Made by a program: the position numbers and the translations under genes
The notes under the pieces: generated by a model
What the model was told of the DNA's origin: nothing
Database searches by the model: none
The model's input: the letters and a program-made list of their open reading frames with translations, nothing else
In this document: positions 36,825-50,327 of the stretch, in pieces
Position numbering within the stretch: the first letter of the stretch is position 1
Layout: every line of letters begins with the position of its first letter
DNA from: Trichuris trichiura
Taxonomy: Eukaryota; Nematoda; Enoplea; Trichinellida; Trichuridae
Reading direction: 5' to 3'
Length of the DNA: 64,000 nt
Assembly (NCBI GenBank): GCA_037903355.1
Contig: JBAJFE010000056.1
Coordinates: 1 to 64,000 of the forward strand

Positions 36825-39234
36825 TGTCACGAACGCAACGTTGTAGCAACGAATAATACGTTTTGAAACTCAAAATAATGCCGGAATGAAGTTAGAACCG
36901 CAGTCTTGGGCAAAGGTCTATGACGCCAAAAATTTAAGCGGGATTAAGTTTCAGGTAGCAATAAATTTTATAATTCAGCGAGGCAACGAATAAATACTGG
37001 GAAAAGTATTGTTGCTTGGTCTGCTAAACACACGCGTCTTATTTATTTTCTTGAAATCTGAAAATTTCCAAATTTTAAAATCTACAGTAAAACATTTCGC
37101 AGGTTCAAAGCCAAATCAGCCATTTTGAAATTGCATAACACAGTAATTAGCGCGCCAACACGAAGTCAGAAAATAAACGGTTTATTTGTTTTGAAATCTT
37201 AAATGCAACGAAGCATTTTTTCTAATCCGTACAATTTAAATAGCAAATTTTCGCATAACACGGCAAAAAGATCTGGCGAAGCTTTCGGCTCGGACCTTGG
37301 GCTGTCATCAGCGCAAAATTTTATTCATCCATAATAGGTTTGACTGTTTAGGAGAAACCGTCTCTTGTTGCCTAATAAGGCTGGATGGATGCCTGTCTAG
37401 TTGAATTTTGACTACTGCAAGTTAAATCGAAACGCTTTTCCCGGATAGGCGAAAATGGTGCTGACCAACACAAGTTCCGCGTTGTTGACGACATAGGATC
37501 TGGGCCAAAAGCTTAATCAAGCATTTTTGCCTTGCTAGGTGTACAAAAGCTGTTTTCCTCGCCGTTGACGTGGCATCCTCAAACGAAGAAAACATCCGTG
37601 AAAAAAAGTTTACCTTACACGAAGAAGCTACAGTTACAAAGAATATAATCAGAATACACGAGAATAAAATGAATAAGTCAGAACCTTAAGGGGACAAGCG
37701 CTGAGCATAAGGCGCCAAGTTTGGTCACGATATTGCATATTGGGTTTGTTAACGGTTTTTCACATTTATTGCATAGTGAGGACTCGAATTCGATAAATTC
37801 TTCAAAATCGTTACGTCTCGGGGAGCTGCTATTGTGTTTTCATGGTTGGATTGCCCCCGTATGGCTGACCATTGTTACCATACTTTTCCCAGTAAAATCT
37901 AAATTTCGGCCTAGGCTGCTTCTTTGATAAGGAACATTTTTATAAAGAAAACATGCAAACAAATTCAAATTATCCAACATTGCAGTATTTCAAATATATG
38001 GCAGTAGGCATAGTAGCTGCAAGTCAATAGACAATCCGAATTCTTTGTTTTTGAGAAATTTCCCAGAGCGTTTCTGGACCTTCTTCCGGAATATATTTTA
38101 AGACTTGATGCACTTTTGTTCTAATTAAGCCGAGAATTTGATTGAATTCCTAACTACGGCAATGCAGCTATTGCCAGGGAAATGTTGTTTAATGCGGTGT
38201 TAAATTGGAGCGTTAAGCAACAGATATATGATGTTGAACAAAGCCTGCATTCATTAATGCACCAAGCAGAAAACAAAGTTTTGACAGTACGCTTCGTTAT
38301 GCTTTTTTTAATATGGGCAGTCACATCGTCTCAAAGATAGGTACTGTAAGCCGGCGTTGTATTAATTCTAGTAATAGAATAGTTGCTGCTTTCCGTCGGT
38401 TTCTGTAACAACTTTCCTTTGTTGATAATAATACACTGATAGCAGATATGTATGCCGAACGAAGTCAACCGAAAACGCACTATAGACTAGCTGAGTCTGA
38501 GCACTGAGCATTACATCATTTCAACATTAATGAATAGACCGAAAATTTATTATTGTGTTGATATAGTAATAGTAATAAAAATAAAAGTCGAAGTAAAGTT
38601 TTACACTGCTTCAATTAAGGCAGTATATCTGTTCAAGAAACCAAGCATTCATAACGCAAGAAATGGCTAAACCTTTAAATGGGTTTTATTCTTCGCCGTC
38701 GAATGGTTGTATTCTTGTACTCGCAGCAACGCCCACAAAAATGCGGTTGCACGTAAAAAAAGCTTCTCCATCGTGAAGAGGTTAATTTTTCAGCCGCTAC
38801 TTGTTTCTCGTGGGTAGTTGTGAAATAGACAATAGTTTGAAGACTTGAAACAAGTTCCTTTGGTAGGAACATGAATCAACAGCTTCATTGATGAGCACAT
38901 ACAGTTATGAACATTAATATGTAGTAGCTCTGACACCTATGATGCCAAGGTGGGCTATCGCGACTTGGAAAGTTACAGCGTTTAAGAATGCAGTGTCAAA
39001 CCGATGGATCACCGTCTGAGTTATTAATTTCAGAATCAATCTTTGCAGCAATGGTTCGTTGACAATATTCAGCCGGGAACATTTCAGGTTTCTCGCGCAG
39101 GAGTTTACTTAAGGCAGTAAAATAAATCACACGAAAAGCCGGAGATCTGAGCACCTCGTTGTGACAGCCGTTGATTTCGAATGGAAATATTGCCAAGTAA
39201 AATATTTTCATTCGAAGTCCGAGTTATCGCAAAG
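36825..39234. other. Intergenic region with one unassigned open stretch
   Basis: AT-rich DNA between two minus-strand genes. The only piece with protein-like composition is a minus-strand frame at 38996-39211 (containing AFRVIYFTALSKLLREKPEM). It lies just downstream of the membrane-protein gene but could not be spliced to it in phase. It could be an exon of an unrecognised gene or chance. A smaller frame at 38675-38872 has no support. The remainder (36.8-38.6 kb) shows nothing. Confidence 0.4.
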
Positions 39235-41211
39235 TTACTGCGGTTTTTTCTTTGAAGGGCTCTTCTTCGCCTGAAAACGTCAAGTCGTTAAGTGTAAATG
39301 CAAATAAGTAGTCAAAAAGCGGCAATTGATTAACAAAACGGTAGGCAACATGCGTATACATTACCGCAGTAGTTGGGGCAGGCTTCTCTTTGTAGCTAAC
39401 CTGTGGTGACAGCGCTTCGATTCGGTTTTCTTTGAGCAGTTCTCTGTTGATGACTTCCGTCGCCAAAGCATTTAACTCGCCAATGTCATTTTCAGCTTGG
39501 CTACTGCTTGGTACATTGATAACCTCTTTGAAACTAGGAGGACCCGGATAATCCCAAACCTTTCTGGCTGGACTGAAATGCAGTAAATTATCTACGCCAC
39601 TACCAGCAAACTACTTTTTAGCTTGCATTTAATACCGCAACCAAGCTTCTTAAAAAATTAGTCCTCAAGATTGTAGCGAAGTCATAAAGATAGCGTGTCA
39701 CTTCATTTGCGGTTTCTGCCTTTGCTGGCCATGAAACTGACCAGTCGCCCAGACACAGCTTCAGCATCTCATGATGTTAACCATAGATAAAGTATTCAGC
39801 ATGAAATAAATATTACCGTTTTCAACTTAACCCATGCAAATTGTTGAAGCATTCTGACGACGCCTATCCACCATCCTACAGTACCTAACCTGTTTTTAGT
39901 TAGTCGGTTGTTCTGCTGTGCCTTTTACTCGCGTGTTGCCTATTTACAAATAAAGCTGTCCTACTCGCTTTCGAATTCCTACACAAATCTTAAGCGAAAA
40001 GTTTCCATTCAAGAAAATAACCAATTAAGTAATAGGATTACGTGAGAATAGATAGTTCTTACGGCATCATGTGAAACGAAGACAGTTTTAGCATAGGCAT
40101 AAGCATGACAATAATTCAAAAGCTAGATGGCGCGAAAATTTGGTAAAAGGCGTAACGACATTGTACCTGCTTTGATAATTATTGCTAAAACAGGATAGAA
40201 GCGTGACGACGTGACCTATTACGACAGATGCAATCCACTGCGTCTTCTGAATACGTTATGGCAGACATTTAAATGTAAATTTTTGCATTGACATCGAATT
40301 AAGAAAATGTTAAGCTTAACTATCAAATAGTGGCGGTGATAAGCGCTGTAAAGGTGCTAAAATTTTTTGGCATCAGTCTTTTTTTGCTCAAAGCGGAAAC
40401 GGCCAATAGATACCGTACAAAGTGAAATTAAGTTTGTATTAATGGTGTAGCGGTTTAATTGGTGAAAATGTACTACAAAATAAATGAATTTGCTTGTCTG
40501 AAAAAGCCACGGAAAGATCAATAATGAAAAATGGATTTGCATATGCAAATAAACGCTTTGCGCGTAGAGACTGAAACTGGCTATGCCACGCGCTACGTAC
40601 CTTGCCCCACCGGAGCCTGGAGATGAAGCTTGTTGCTGCCTTCTTAAGGCTCTCCGTCTTTTGCGTCCTCTCATCACTTGAAACAGGGTAAGTAGGATAC
40701 CAATGGAAAGAACGCAGGATAGTATGATAAGATTGCTTTGCACCTTGTTTAAACCGGAGTGTTGGTCACTTTTTCCCGTCGCAGGATCGTCAGCGACAAC
40801 TGTATCATTCGAATGTTCATCAGGATCTGCAGGATCTATTTTGTTAGTATGATCTCTTGGAAATGGCAAGTCGGAAACCATGTTGGAGTTATTGTGTTCA
40901 GTAGTGTTGGACATGCCTTGCGCTCCTAACAAAGACCCGACTGATGTAGTAGATGTCTCATTGAATTGGTAGATATTTGTGGGCAAACTACTATTCTGCT
41001 TGAAAGTTCCATTTCGTAACTCTTCTTCCACATCAGCACCCAATGTTTCGTTGATTTTTGAGTTGTTTAACAGCAAAGTTCCATTGTCAACTGAAGCGAA
41101 TGAGGTAAGGTTTTGACCTGCAGGTGCATTTTGGTTTTCTCCCACAAGACGTGTACCGCTTGCAGTCAACACGAAAAAAAAGGAGAATGTCCAAAAGTAA
41201 AACAGCATCAT
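39235..41211 (-). CDS. Type I single-pass membrane glycoprotein, unknown family
   Basis: Exon 1 (41211-40601) begins with a signal peptide (MMLFYFWTFSFFFVLTASG). It has an extracellular region of about 145 residues rich in Asn, Ser and Thr, with about ten N-glycosylation sequons (NLT, NGT, NNS, NET, NTT, NDT). A transmembrane helix (NLIILSCVLSIGILLTLFQ, about residues 162-180) and the basic stop-transfer RGRKRRRALRR follow. The exon ends at 'caag|gtacgt'. Exon 2 (39572-39401) joins in phase after a 1.03-kb intron. Two endings are possible. The preferred one is a 130-nt intron ('cag|gttagc' to 'gttttcag') and exon 3 (39270-39235), ending in KKSPSKKKPQ, 272 aa in total. The alternative is read-through to a stop at 39224. 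The short tail has no kinase or enzyme motif. It may be an adhesion or surface protein; no family is recognised. Confidence 0.7.
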
Positions 41212-42500
41212 GAAAGTTCACCGTTCCTCAAGACCAACAGGCCTGCACAAATTACAGAAATGAACTAAATCACTTTATCTACGTGGCAACATAGGTTTAA
41301 AGCTTATGAAAAGGATTTACTTTAAACTATTGCCTGAAATGAGTAGTCCGTTTAGTCACGAAATTGTATGAAGGAAATGGCATCACGTCACCTTATTTAG
41401 TTACCAATTCAAAAGAATTGATAACACAGACTGAAAGTGTATTTGCCAACATTTCAGCACAGTACGACAGTACAGAACACTGATGTGCAACGTAAAATGA
41501 TGTCATTCAATGATTATTTAGTAATATTTTTGCTTCATGTGTTCTCACGTACAGTTAGCCGAAAATGGCTACACGCTTGCTAATACTCAAACAAACCTAA
41601 CGACAGCTTGCATGCTGCTTCAACAAAAGATTACTGGGATTTCGGCAGATTATAAAGCAGTGCTCGCTATATATTACTTAAGATAAGGACAAATGAGGCT
41701 TGCTACCTAAGCCAAAGAAAGGAATACATACATGTAACGTTGGAAAAATGGCTTTGAACTTTCCTAAGCCTTCAAAAGTTGCCTGTCATGTCAGGAAGAA
41801 GAAATATAGGAATAACAAGTGACAAAGCCAAATATCCCATCAATGCAAAATGGAAATACTGTACATATAAAGCAACCCCATTTGCCAAAATTAGGAATGC
41901 TGAAGGAGTATTTGTCTCTAGCCTGCGAAGCTAAAACAATAACCTGTGAGGTTAACGCAAATAAGGCAGTTTCATTTAGACTTTCCGACGTACTTCACTC
42001 CTATGTGATGAATTTAATGCAAGAATTCATGCAAATCGATTAAACTCGCCATAGGGTCGCTTAATGGTCAGTCGATGTTCAAAAAGTCGACTAATGGAAG
42101 TATTGAAAAAAATTTTACCACCGTCCAATTTAATTTCGTCGTTTACGAATTCGCGCTGAGCAGGCAAAAGCAGTACGCTTCAAGGCCTTTTGCTGGAAAC
42201 GTGCTGAATTCACAGTTTATAGCTCCATTGCTGAACAAGTACAGTAGTGTGCATTTTTAGGGTTACAAATTTAGCAGTTTTCCGTTACCGGCAAGAGAAC
42301 TCGAAAAAGACATTTATATTAGCATTTATCTGGGAAGTGTTAATGAAATGATTAAGCCTAACTGGGTCCCCCATTGCTACTGTCGTAAATCTGTAATGCC
42401 CCTCAAAAAGCTTTTCATGAAGAAACTACTGCGCTTCGCAGCGGCACATCTAAAACAGGACTTTATTTTCTAACTTCCTTTTGAACGCCTTTCGTTAGCA
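41212..42500. other. Intergenic region, nothing recognised
   Basis: Upstream of the membrane-glycoprotein gene, so it should include its promoter. No TATA box or other element can be singled out. Short plus-strand frames at 41819-42043 and 42075-42260 lack splice sites and homology. Confidence 0.4.
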
Positions 42501-42676
<176 letters not shown>

Positions 42677-42800
42677 GACCTCCACCACCTCACTGACGAC
42701 GGAACTAGAGCGTTCCGAAAGCTTTGAACAATAAAACAGTTGAGTGCGTTGATATCTGTACTTTGCTTAATAACGGCTCATCCATCCGTTGGTAGAGCAG
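42677..42800 (-). mobile_element. Inverted partial copy of the 42901-43135 MITE
   Basis: This segment is the diverged reverse complement of 42970-43078. Shared blocks include 'tgacgacgg', 'ccgaaagct', 'cttaataa', 'gctcatccatccgttggtag'. It represents the internal part of the element without the 58-bp terminal repeats. It sits at the edge of the long AAT tract. Confidence 0.75.
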
Positions 42801-42900
42801 TTGTTTAGTTTAATTACAGATAACAGCACAACGAAAAAACGGGAAAAGCCGTAGAAGACCTTACAACCATGAATAATAATAATAATAATAATAATAAAAA

Positions 42901-43135
42901 TTTTCATCACTTCTTTATACGGTAAGTTTTCTTGCCCGTTGATGGGTTCTGGAATTAAACCGAAGCAAATGCCCTACCAACGGATGGATGAGCAATTATT
43001 AAGGAAAAATACAGAACAAATTCTTAACAGTTTCGTAGCTTTCGGGACTAACCTTGTCCCGTCGTCAGCGATGGTGGTAATTCCAGAACCCATCAACGGG
43101 CAAGAAAACCTACCGTATAAAGAAGTGATGAAAAT
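42901..43135. mobile_element. 235-bp MITE with 58-bp terminal inverted repeats
   Basis: Terminal arms 42901-42958 ('ttttcatcacttctttatac...ggaattaa') and 43078-43135 ('ttaattccagaaccc...gtgatgaaaa') are near-perfect reverse complements. They surround a unique core of about 120 bp that contains no coding frame. AAT microsatellites lie on both sides (42871-42896 and 43169-43233). This is typical of a non-autonomous foldback DNA element; the parent superfamily is not identifiable from the ends. Confidence 0.8.
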
Positions 43136-43168
43136 CCATTGCCCCGTTAAGAAGCACCCCGTTTTCAA

Positions 43169-43233
<65 letters not shown>
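43169..43233. repeat. (AAT)n microsatellite
   Basis: About 21 uninterrupted AAT units immediately right of the MITE, separated by 'tccattgccccgttaagaagcaccccgttttcaa'-type sequence. It pairs with the AAT tracts to the left of the element. Confidence 0.95.
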
Positions 43234-43236
<3 letters not shown>

Positions 43237-45094
43237 TCCTACTCAGTTGATTTACGTAGTTAATTGCTCGGCTCTTAAAATAGAAATAAAACGTCTGCAC
43301 TTCTGCCTATGATTATGCTGAATGGTTTGATCTTAAAGCTTCCCAATGCCTCCAATCTAAGCTTTAATCAGCAGCGTAAAAAGTAATTAAGTATTAAAGT
43401 ACTGATGACCTAAACTGAATAAGAATTAGTTCTTCTACACTGCAAATTAATGAACGGCATATGGCACCACTTTAGTAGCTTTTACAGGTAGTTTATTATT
43501 AAAGATTACGTTTTTCCACACAGGAAATAACGCCAGCTTTCCATAACTTCTGCTGCGCCTGAACGATTGTCTCTATGATGTGCGGATAGAATCTCTCCCA
43601 CATAACAAATGCTTAACTAAAAAAGCACTGATCTATGCCAAAAAAACAGACGGATACCTTTTACGCCTGAAACTTCGTTAATAGGAAATTCTAGGACAAC
43701 GCGAGGTTAGTCAAGTGAACTTAGCTTTCTGCGTCTCTTAATAAGGCAATATATTAGTATTTCAAGCACTGTCACAAATAATATTGCCATAAAACTGTTT
43801 CATGAAGGGTGAACTTAGGCGCGAGGAAAAAACTTTATTGTTCTTCTTCGCTCCTTGCCTTCAATGGATGGATTAAACCACTGCGAGCCAGATATCACAT
43901 AAATGTAACTGGTTCATTTTAATTCAGCGATCGCGTGAAGATAGAATACGTCTGCGGTTACACTCGTCATTTACTATCTTCGGTCCAGTATTTCCAGAGC
44001 AAAATTAACGTTTGCAAATGTCACAAAACGATAATACGTTAATAACTGTTAATGCAGCTATTAATATACGTCCTGCATCGGTAGGCATAGCTTGAGGTGA
44101 GCTGACGTTGAGCTACCTCTTCTCCAGTCGTGAATAAGCACCTCCGCATGAGAGTAAGTTTAAGATAACCACCTCGGCAATCGATAGTGCCAGTAGCATA
44201 CAACCGATCGAAAATGCTTTAAGCTTCAAAGCGGAAAGTAAACGAGGTACTACATTCGATTAATTAGTGATCAGACAAGAAGACCGCAGCGATTTAAACA
44301 AAGATAAAGTATATTCTACTTTTTGAAGTGCAGCAATTACTTGACTCGAAATGTCATCTAATTTATGCCGCTACAAAATATCCAACGAAAGATCCTTTCG
44401 GCTTGATGGAAAATGACTATTTGTTCGAAAAGCTTCAAATGGTAAAGAAAGCCAATTATTGCAGAGCAGATTTTTAAGGCTGCTTGACACATGAGCGGTT
44501 TATAGAAATAAGTGTTCAGCCACTCCAACAGGAATTACAAACAAGCGAAACGAGTTCGAGAAGGTCAATGTAGAGGCAAAAACACATCCTATCACCTGAA
44601 CTTTGGCAAAGCTGACTACTACTTATTAACAAGCGGGTAATTAATTGGTCACGCCGGCAAAAGACCGACTTCTACTACGTAAGATCTAACAATTTGTAGA
44701 GATTATAGATATGTACGAATTAAGCATGCTTGAAAATCCATTTAGCTCTTCTCACAGCAGAGAAAAGCGCAACTTACGCATTGGCACGCTATTCCGGTGA
44801 GATGTTCATTTTTTGACAAGCTTAGTTGCACTCATTCTGACGCATCTTAATTGTAACTGGAATAACGTGCTCGTACCGGCAAAGGGGAATTACTACATTG
44901 AATAAAGAGTGCTTCTTATTACGCACTTGTCTATGATCAGAAGAGGCTCGGAAAATCATTTCAACCCAAGAGAGTAAGTACTTCCGGGACTGACTGACGT
45001 GCGAATAAAAAGTCGATAACTGGCCTTAGATGAATAACACAAACTGCCTAGTCGAGGCGGACAAGGTCGCTTTCGTAAGAATTATATATATATG
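43234..45094. other. Intergenic region, nothing recognised
   Basis: No frame longer than 60 codons with protein-like composition on either strand, and no internal repeat. It separates the MITE cluster from the palindrome at 45095. Confidence 0.45.
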
Positions 45095-45216
45095 TTGCAT
45101 GAGCTGCACTGTGTGAAAATTATGCTTGTGACATTTTGGCAGCATACATATGTATATACATACATATGCTGCCAAAATGTCACAAGCATAATTTTCACAC
45201 CGTGCAGCTCGTGCAA
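45095..45216. mobile_element. 122-bp near-perfect palindrome (MITE-like)
   Basis: Left arm 45095-45150 ('ttgcatgagctgcactgtgtgaaaatt...') and right arm ending at 45216 ('...aattttcacaccgtgcagctcgtgcaa') are reverse complements with about four mismatches. The loop is a short 'catatgtatatacatac'. It could fold into one long hairpin. The left flank is 'tatatatatg', compatible with insertion at TA. No coding content; most likely a very short foldback element. Confidence 0.8.
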
Positions 45217-45807
45217 CAATAAAAAATAGTTCAAACTGAACCTGAGGTCGTTTAGGTTTTATCGTGATGTATACTTAATTGGCAAAATATCTAATTGAAA
45301 TAAAGCTTTTGCTTTTACATGAACTGTAGTCTTAAAACAAAAAAGCTAAAACGTAGCTAACCGCTTTTGGAAAGTCGGGCAAATGGAAAGAAAACTCACC
45401 CGGCAAGATCAGACAAATTTGTACTCGCCGAACAAGTGAACAGTTTCTTACATCTGACCGTGGGTTCAAAAGGAGGTCCATCTGTAACGGCAATCTTTGA
45501 CATCACCATTTGCGCCTCAATTTTTCTTTAGGCTACAGTCCTGGTGAAAATTTTCATTGCTGAAAATTAATTTTACAATAACGAGAAGACAATCGATTTC
45601 GTATCAGTGTTCGGCCAGTTTATTCTGATTCGTTCCTCCGCATTTCAATCCCACCAGCAGCAAGTGGAATGACATTTTAAATTTAACATCAATGCAAGAC
45701 TGCTGCTTTTCTCACTGCCATCGATAAGGTGGAACAAAACTGCTTTCGTCGGCACTACGTATCCCGTTTGGATAGCGGAGTCTCTATTAGAGCATGCATT
45801 TGGAAAA

Positions 45808-47333
45808 ATGATCGCTCTCAGAAGTCAGAAAGATGCGGAAGAAGAAGAAATCAAAGAATTCGAAGCGAAAATAGGTATTTGCCTACCTGCAGATATGAGA
45901 ACAGTGCACAATATTCGACGCTGGTTGGATGGTTGGCAAAGGGATGCTAGAAAGATTCGCAAGCTTCTGCATTCTTATATGCTAAACAGAAAGGCTGCGG
46001 CTTTGGAGGACCCCAACTTAATTGAACAATATCAGCAGAACATCTACGTTCAGAAAGTATTACCTTACATTCGTATGTCTACGCGTCCTATGGTGATCAA
46101 CGAAGTCGACAATACTGTTGTGATTGTTAACCAACTTGGCGGCATCGACTATCACAGGTTTTCAAAGGTTATTTCAGTACGAGATTTGCTTATGTTCTAC
46201 TTCGTAACGGCCGAGTATGCGCTAAAGGTACAAAGCTCTTTGCCTACCAAACACCCAGCCTACAGTGTTCCATTCTTTTAGCAAGTACTTCTCCAAGAAA
46301 AAAGAACTGGTCAATCGTCCGGATTAACACTTATTTATGACTTCAACGGATTTCAAGTTAAAGACTATTTGAATCCGTACTCCCCCATTATGCAGACGTT
46401 CGCCCTTGGTGCCAAAATGTTGCAAGAATACTACTGTGAACTGTTGAATGGGTTATATGTGCTCAACGCGGGAGCAGTATTCAAAACTGTATTGCTGATA
46501 GCAAAGACTGTGCTGGTACCCCGAACATTTAACAAAGTTGCAATTTTTTAAAAAATTGACTGACGGTTCGAGACATTGCTTTTTTTTTTAGATGCATATC
46601 ATCCATGGAAGCAGCGGGTTGCAAAATCTTCTTATGAAAATATCAGCCAATGCCCTTCCATTGGCCTATGGTGGAACTTGGACGGAAACGAACCCTCTGT
46701 TGAACGTCTCTTCTTGCTGTACGCTGTGCAAGCCACTGGCGCAGGCGCCCCACTATAAGGCCAAGCGATTGCCCAATTCCTCCGCAGTCACCATCAAACC
46801 TTCGAATCTACACATCAGGCGAGTTAAAATTAACAAAGGCCAACGACTGCTGTGGTGCTTCGCGTCCACGGGAAAGTTGGAGTTTTCTATATACAAAAGC
46901 GACAAAGAAAGTAAGTCAATTACGCCACATTTCGCGACTACGCGGAATAGTGAGAAACTGAAAACGCTTACCAAGCATACAGGTCTTAAATTCTACAATG
47001 CATTTGAATTTTGAAAACAAAAAACAACATAATTCTAAATGAACCGCTTAATTCTTCTTGGAGTACAAGCAATTTGAAAATGAGAAATTGCCATATATTC
47101 GTCAATAGTAGCGCATGGCCTTTTCGCTTATGGTGATAGTGAGAGAAATCGCGCTTTTAGATGAACTGATTCTTATCGTGCCCCGAATGGTGTTGTGTAC
47201 ACCGCTTGGTATGGAATTTCCCGACCAAGGAAATGTAATGTGCGAGCAGGCGGGAGAATACGCCATCGAGTTTCGCAATGTCCATACTTCTTTTTTCGTC
47301 ATCAAAGTGCACTACTCCTGGGCAGTCGAATGA
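45808..47333 (+). CDS. CRAL-TRIO (SEC14-like) and GOLD domain protein
   Basis: Four exons join in phase: 45808-46227, 46282-46536, 46592-46910 and 47161-47333, with introns of 54, 55 and 250 nt. They give 388 residues. The N-terminal helical CRAL-TRIO-N region (about 1-65) precedes a SEC14 lipid-binding fold. This contains 'GLTLIYDFNGFQVKDYLNP' (family: TIIYD.EG...KHL) and ends in 'LPLAYGGTW', the usual 'P.E.GGT' closing motif. A C-terminal GOLD domain (about 265-388) includes 'KINKGQRLLWCFAS' and ends with 'GEYAIEFRNVHTSFFVIKVHYS'. Known relatives are human SEC14L proteins and nematode CTG proteins, cytosolic phospholipid or tocopherol transfer factors. The frame is open upstream of 45808 to about 45672 without an ATG, so an additional 5' exon is possible. 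The intron 2 donor 'aaa|gttgca' is weak. Confidence 0.88.
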
Positions 47334-50327
47334 GGCAAACTAAATGAACTACTGCAAAACCGCCTAATGCTATCAAGAGCAGTTCATGCGTGGCTCGTCT
47401 CCGAGTGTCGACAAAGTTTTATTCTGCCAACTGTGGCTGATCAATAAGTAAACTTCGTTGGTTGGTGAACGAGCAACTCGTCCAACGTTTCACTCTGATT
47501 CTTTGCATATTAAAAAACCAGCGTGAATGAACTTCTATCCCATGACGAAAGAAAACGGTATTCTTAAATGAATTGAGGCAGCGAGTTAATAGCGGTCATT
47601 TTTAATGCACTTAGAGTTCACAATAGAACCTGGCAGCAACCTGCTGGGTTTAATTTGAATTTATCGCTTGCCTGAGCAAGAAACATTTGTTGGCGCGTGA
47701 AAGCTGGCACTGCTGTCTGTGCTGATTAAAAGCAACGTAAAAAAGATGCTCCCGAATGCTATTCAAAAGTTCATATCGTCAGCTTAGTTACAAAACATAA
47801 TTGCTGCTAACGAGTAATAAAATTAATGAGATATAAAAGTTGGTAATACGAATTCAGCAGCCGCAAAAGGGCTTTTGTCAAAAATAGTAACTAAGCAACA
47901 CTTGGTGCTATTTGCTTATATGATCTTACATTGTAATTCTTTCATGCTATCGATTTTGTACGGTATGGGCTCTGCCTAGTTGTACAAACGTTAATCAAAC
48001 TTTTCTGGCTAAGCGGCACTTTGCTAGCATCCAACAGAAAAGATTTAGAGCTTTCAAAACGATATACCTCTTTTCATGTTCCATGCGGAATTCACGGCAA
48101 GTAAATCTTGCAATAACTAACTTGAACTGCTCATGGGACTAGTGATAAAGAAAGAATAAAGGACACGTCGTTTGAACTACACCAGGCCTAAGGCTTAAAT
48201 AAATTTTCCATTTGCAACAGACGAACATTTCAGTTTCAAACACGCTGGCAGGAAACTATAAAAGGTTTTCTTTTGAGCATACAAGAAGCTAGACGCAGTG
48301 AAAAGAAAATTAGAACCAAGAATTCGGTCTGATGAATAGGCAGATTCCGTTTTCATATCCAGTAAGCAAGGGCTACGAAACTGCTTCAAAATCAACTTAA
48401 AGAAGCGGCGTCGATAAGTCAAAACTAAGCAATTATGGACATTGCGTTTTTAGAGTACATTACATCCTGTGTAAATTGGATATACCATTGTAAGGCAGTG
48501 AAAAACTTTTGCCGGCTACATAGCAGGTTTAGATCAACAATAAAACATGGACGCACACGATGGCAATTTAATGACTAAGATGAGTGTTCGACGTTAGCTG
48601 TTAAAAGTATAATGATAATATGTAAGCGGCGCTAGAAATGAAGCACTCAATTTTGCAAAGAAAAGCTTAGAGACTTGAGAAGAAAATCGATCATCTTTTG
48701 CAGGAACTGAAGTCAGGAACTGCAACTACTCGGAGGACGACCCATCTGACTGACTACTCAAACAGATAGACGTACTTAGTTCCTTCCACTTGTAGTTAGC
48801 AATGCAAAGGAAGAAAGGAAAACGCAATAACTGCGTGATAAACACTGTACAGTGACTTTCATTTTAAAATATTCACTTTGAACCAGAAAAAATAATGCAA
48901 GCCACTGAGCCAGTGCGCGTAAAAAACAACGAGAACGAAAAAGTGGCTGATAGTTACGACATAAAGCGGAATCATCATGATTCCGAGTTCTGTTCTCTCA
49001 AAAAATTTTACTACTTCAAAGCGGCGCAACGTGATAATAGTAGCATCATGAGCCTGCGTGATTAAATCGACCAAAACGACGACAGTTCGACCCTTTCATT
49101 TTGGCAGTCATCTGAAATCTCTAAGCGTTCATTAGAGCGCCTTCTAGTTGACATTTTGACGTCAACCAAGTACCAATCTCGGAAGCTGATCAATAGACCG
49201 CACATTTACGTAGCCTTTGTCATTTCAGGGATTCCAATCCACTTTAGGGACGCAAATACAATTAGGAAAACTGCCTAGCTAGTTTTACTGAACAACGAAT
49301 CAAACCGACCAAAAAAATACAAGAAGCCCACATTATATACAGTAAAGTTCACATTTAGAATTTTGCACTCTCAGTCACTCCTTATATCATGTTTTTTGTT
49401 CAGCAATTTCTGCATCATAATGCCCTCCTGCTTTTGTAATGTCCCTCAAATATTTATTGGTAAATAGCATCCTAGACAGGTCATTAGAAGCGTTGTGATA
49501 TTCCTACTTTTGAGCACCTTTCAATCAAGTTAACTAATTCGATCTAATTCAGATGAAAGTGTTCAAAAAATTAGATAGAGGCGGGCAACTATTCAACGTT
49601 AGGTAATGCGTCAAAAATTCTGTCGTGACTTTTTAAAGAAACCTTTCAACACTGGGCATCGTCAGCTTTCGTCGCATCTCTGCTATGTAAAACAGAACGA
49701 ATTCAACTAAGCCTAAAGCATGTATACTGGCAAACTTATCAAAAAGAAATTTAATCCATAACCAACTTCTGAACGATTTTAATACATAAGCGTATACTAC
49801 ATAACTTGTGGAAACCATCGATGCTAAAAAAACAATGGATTACTAAGTGAATACAACCAACGAACCACATTTGTTTCGAGAATTTTGAATAAATAATGAC
49901 AGGCAATTGGCCGGGAAGTTACGCTTACGACATTCTTCGTTATCTAAAACGAGCTCATAAATTTTAATTAACATAAGGGTGAGCTAGACGACATGAGACA
50001 CCTTAATTCTTAAAGCGACTTAGCAGTTGTCAATATTAGCTTCGAGGCTGGCTAACAGCCATGCAAACAGAACGTAGCAATACAAAGGATCGACTTCTTT
50101 GAAAAAGCCCATTTAGCATCTCATGCTTTTCAAAGGTGGAAAGCAAAAAATAGGCAAAAAATTCTTTGCAAACAAGAACATCATTGTTACCTGCTCTTGT
50201 AGCCCTATTGAAGACAGCAACAGGATATCCGCTTATGTCATCTGAACAAAAGTGCGAATTGTATTGAAAGCAAGAACCGAAGCAGCAAACTTACGACTGC
50301 CCTAAGGACCACTACGAGGGAACGATG
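47334..50327. other. Intergenic region between convergent genes, no gene supported
   Basis: Three kilobases between the CRAL-TRIO gene and the 3' end of SMN. Minus-strand frames at 48195-48422, 48859-49074 (with one hydrophobic, membrane-like stretch) and 49633-49818 have no matching splice partners or recognised motifs. I treat them as chance, with the middle one as the only weak candidate. Confidence 0.45.

Noticed and set aside
38996..39211. Minus-strand frame as a further exon of the membrane-glycoprotein gene
   Set aside because: No acceptor was found that joins the upstream exon in phase. It is kept only as an unassigned stretch.
48859..49074. Minus-strand frame with a hydrophobic stretch, possible membrane protein
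   Set aside because: No splice partners, no homology and only one short exon-like piece in 3 kb.
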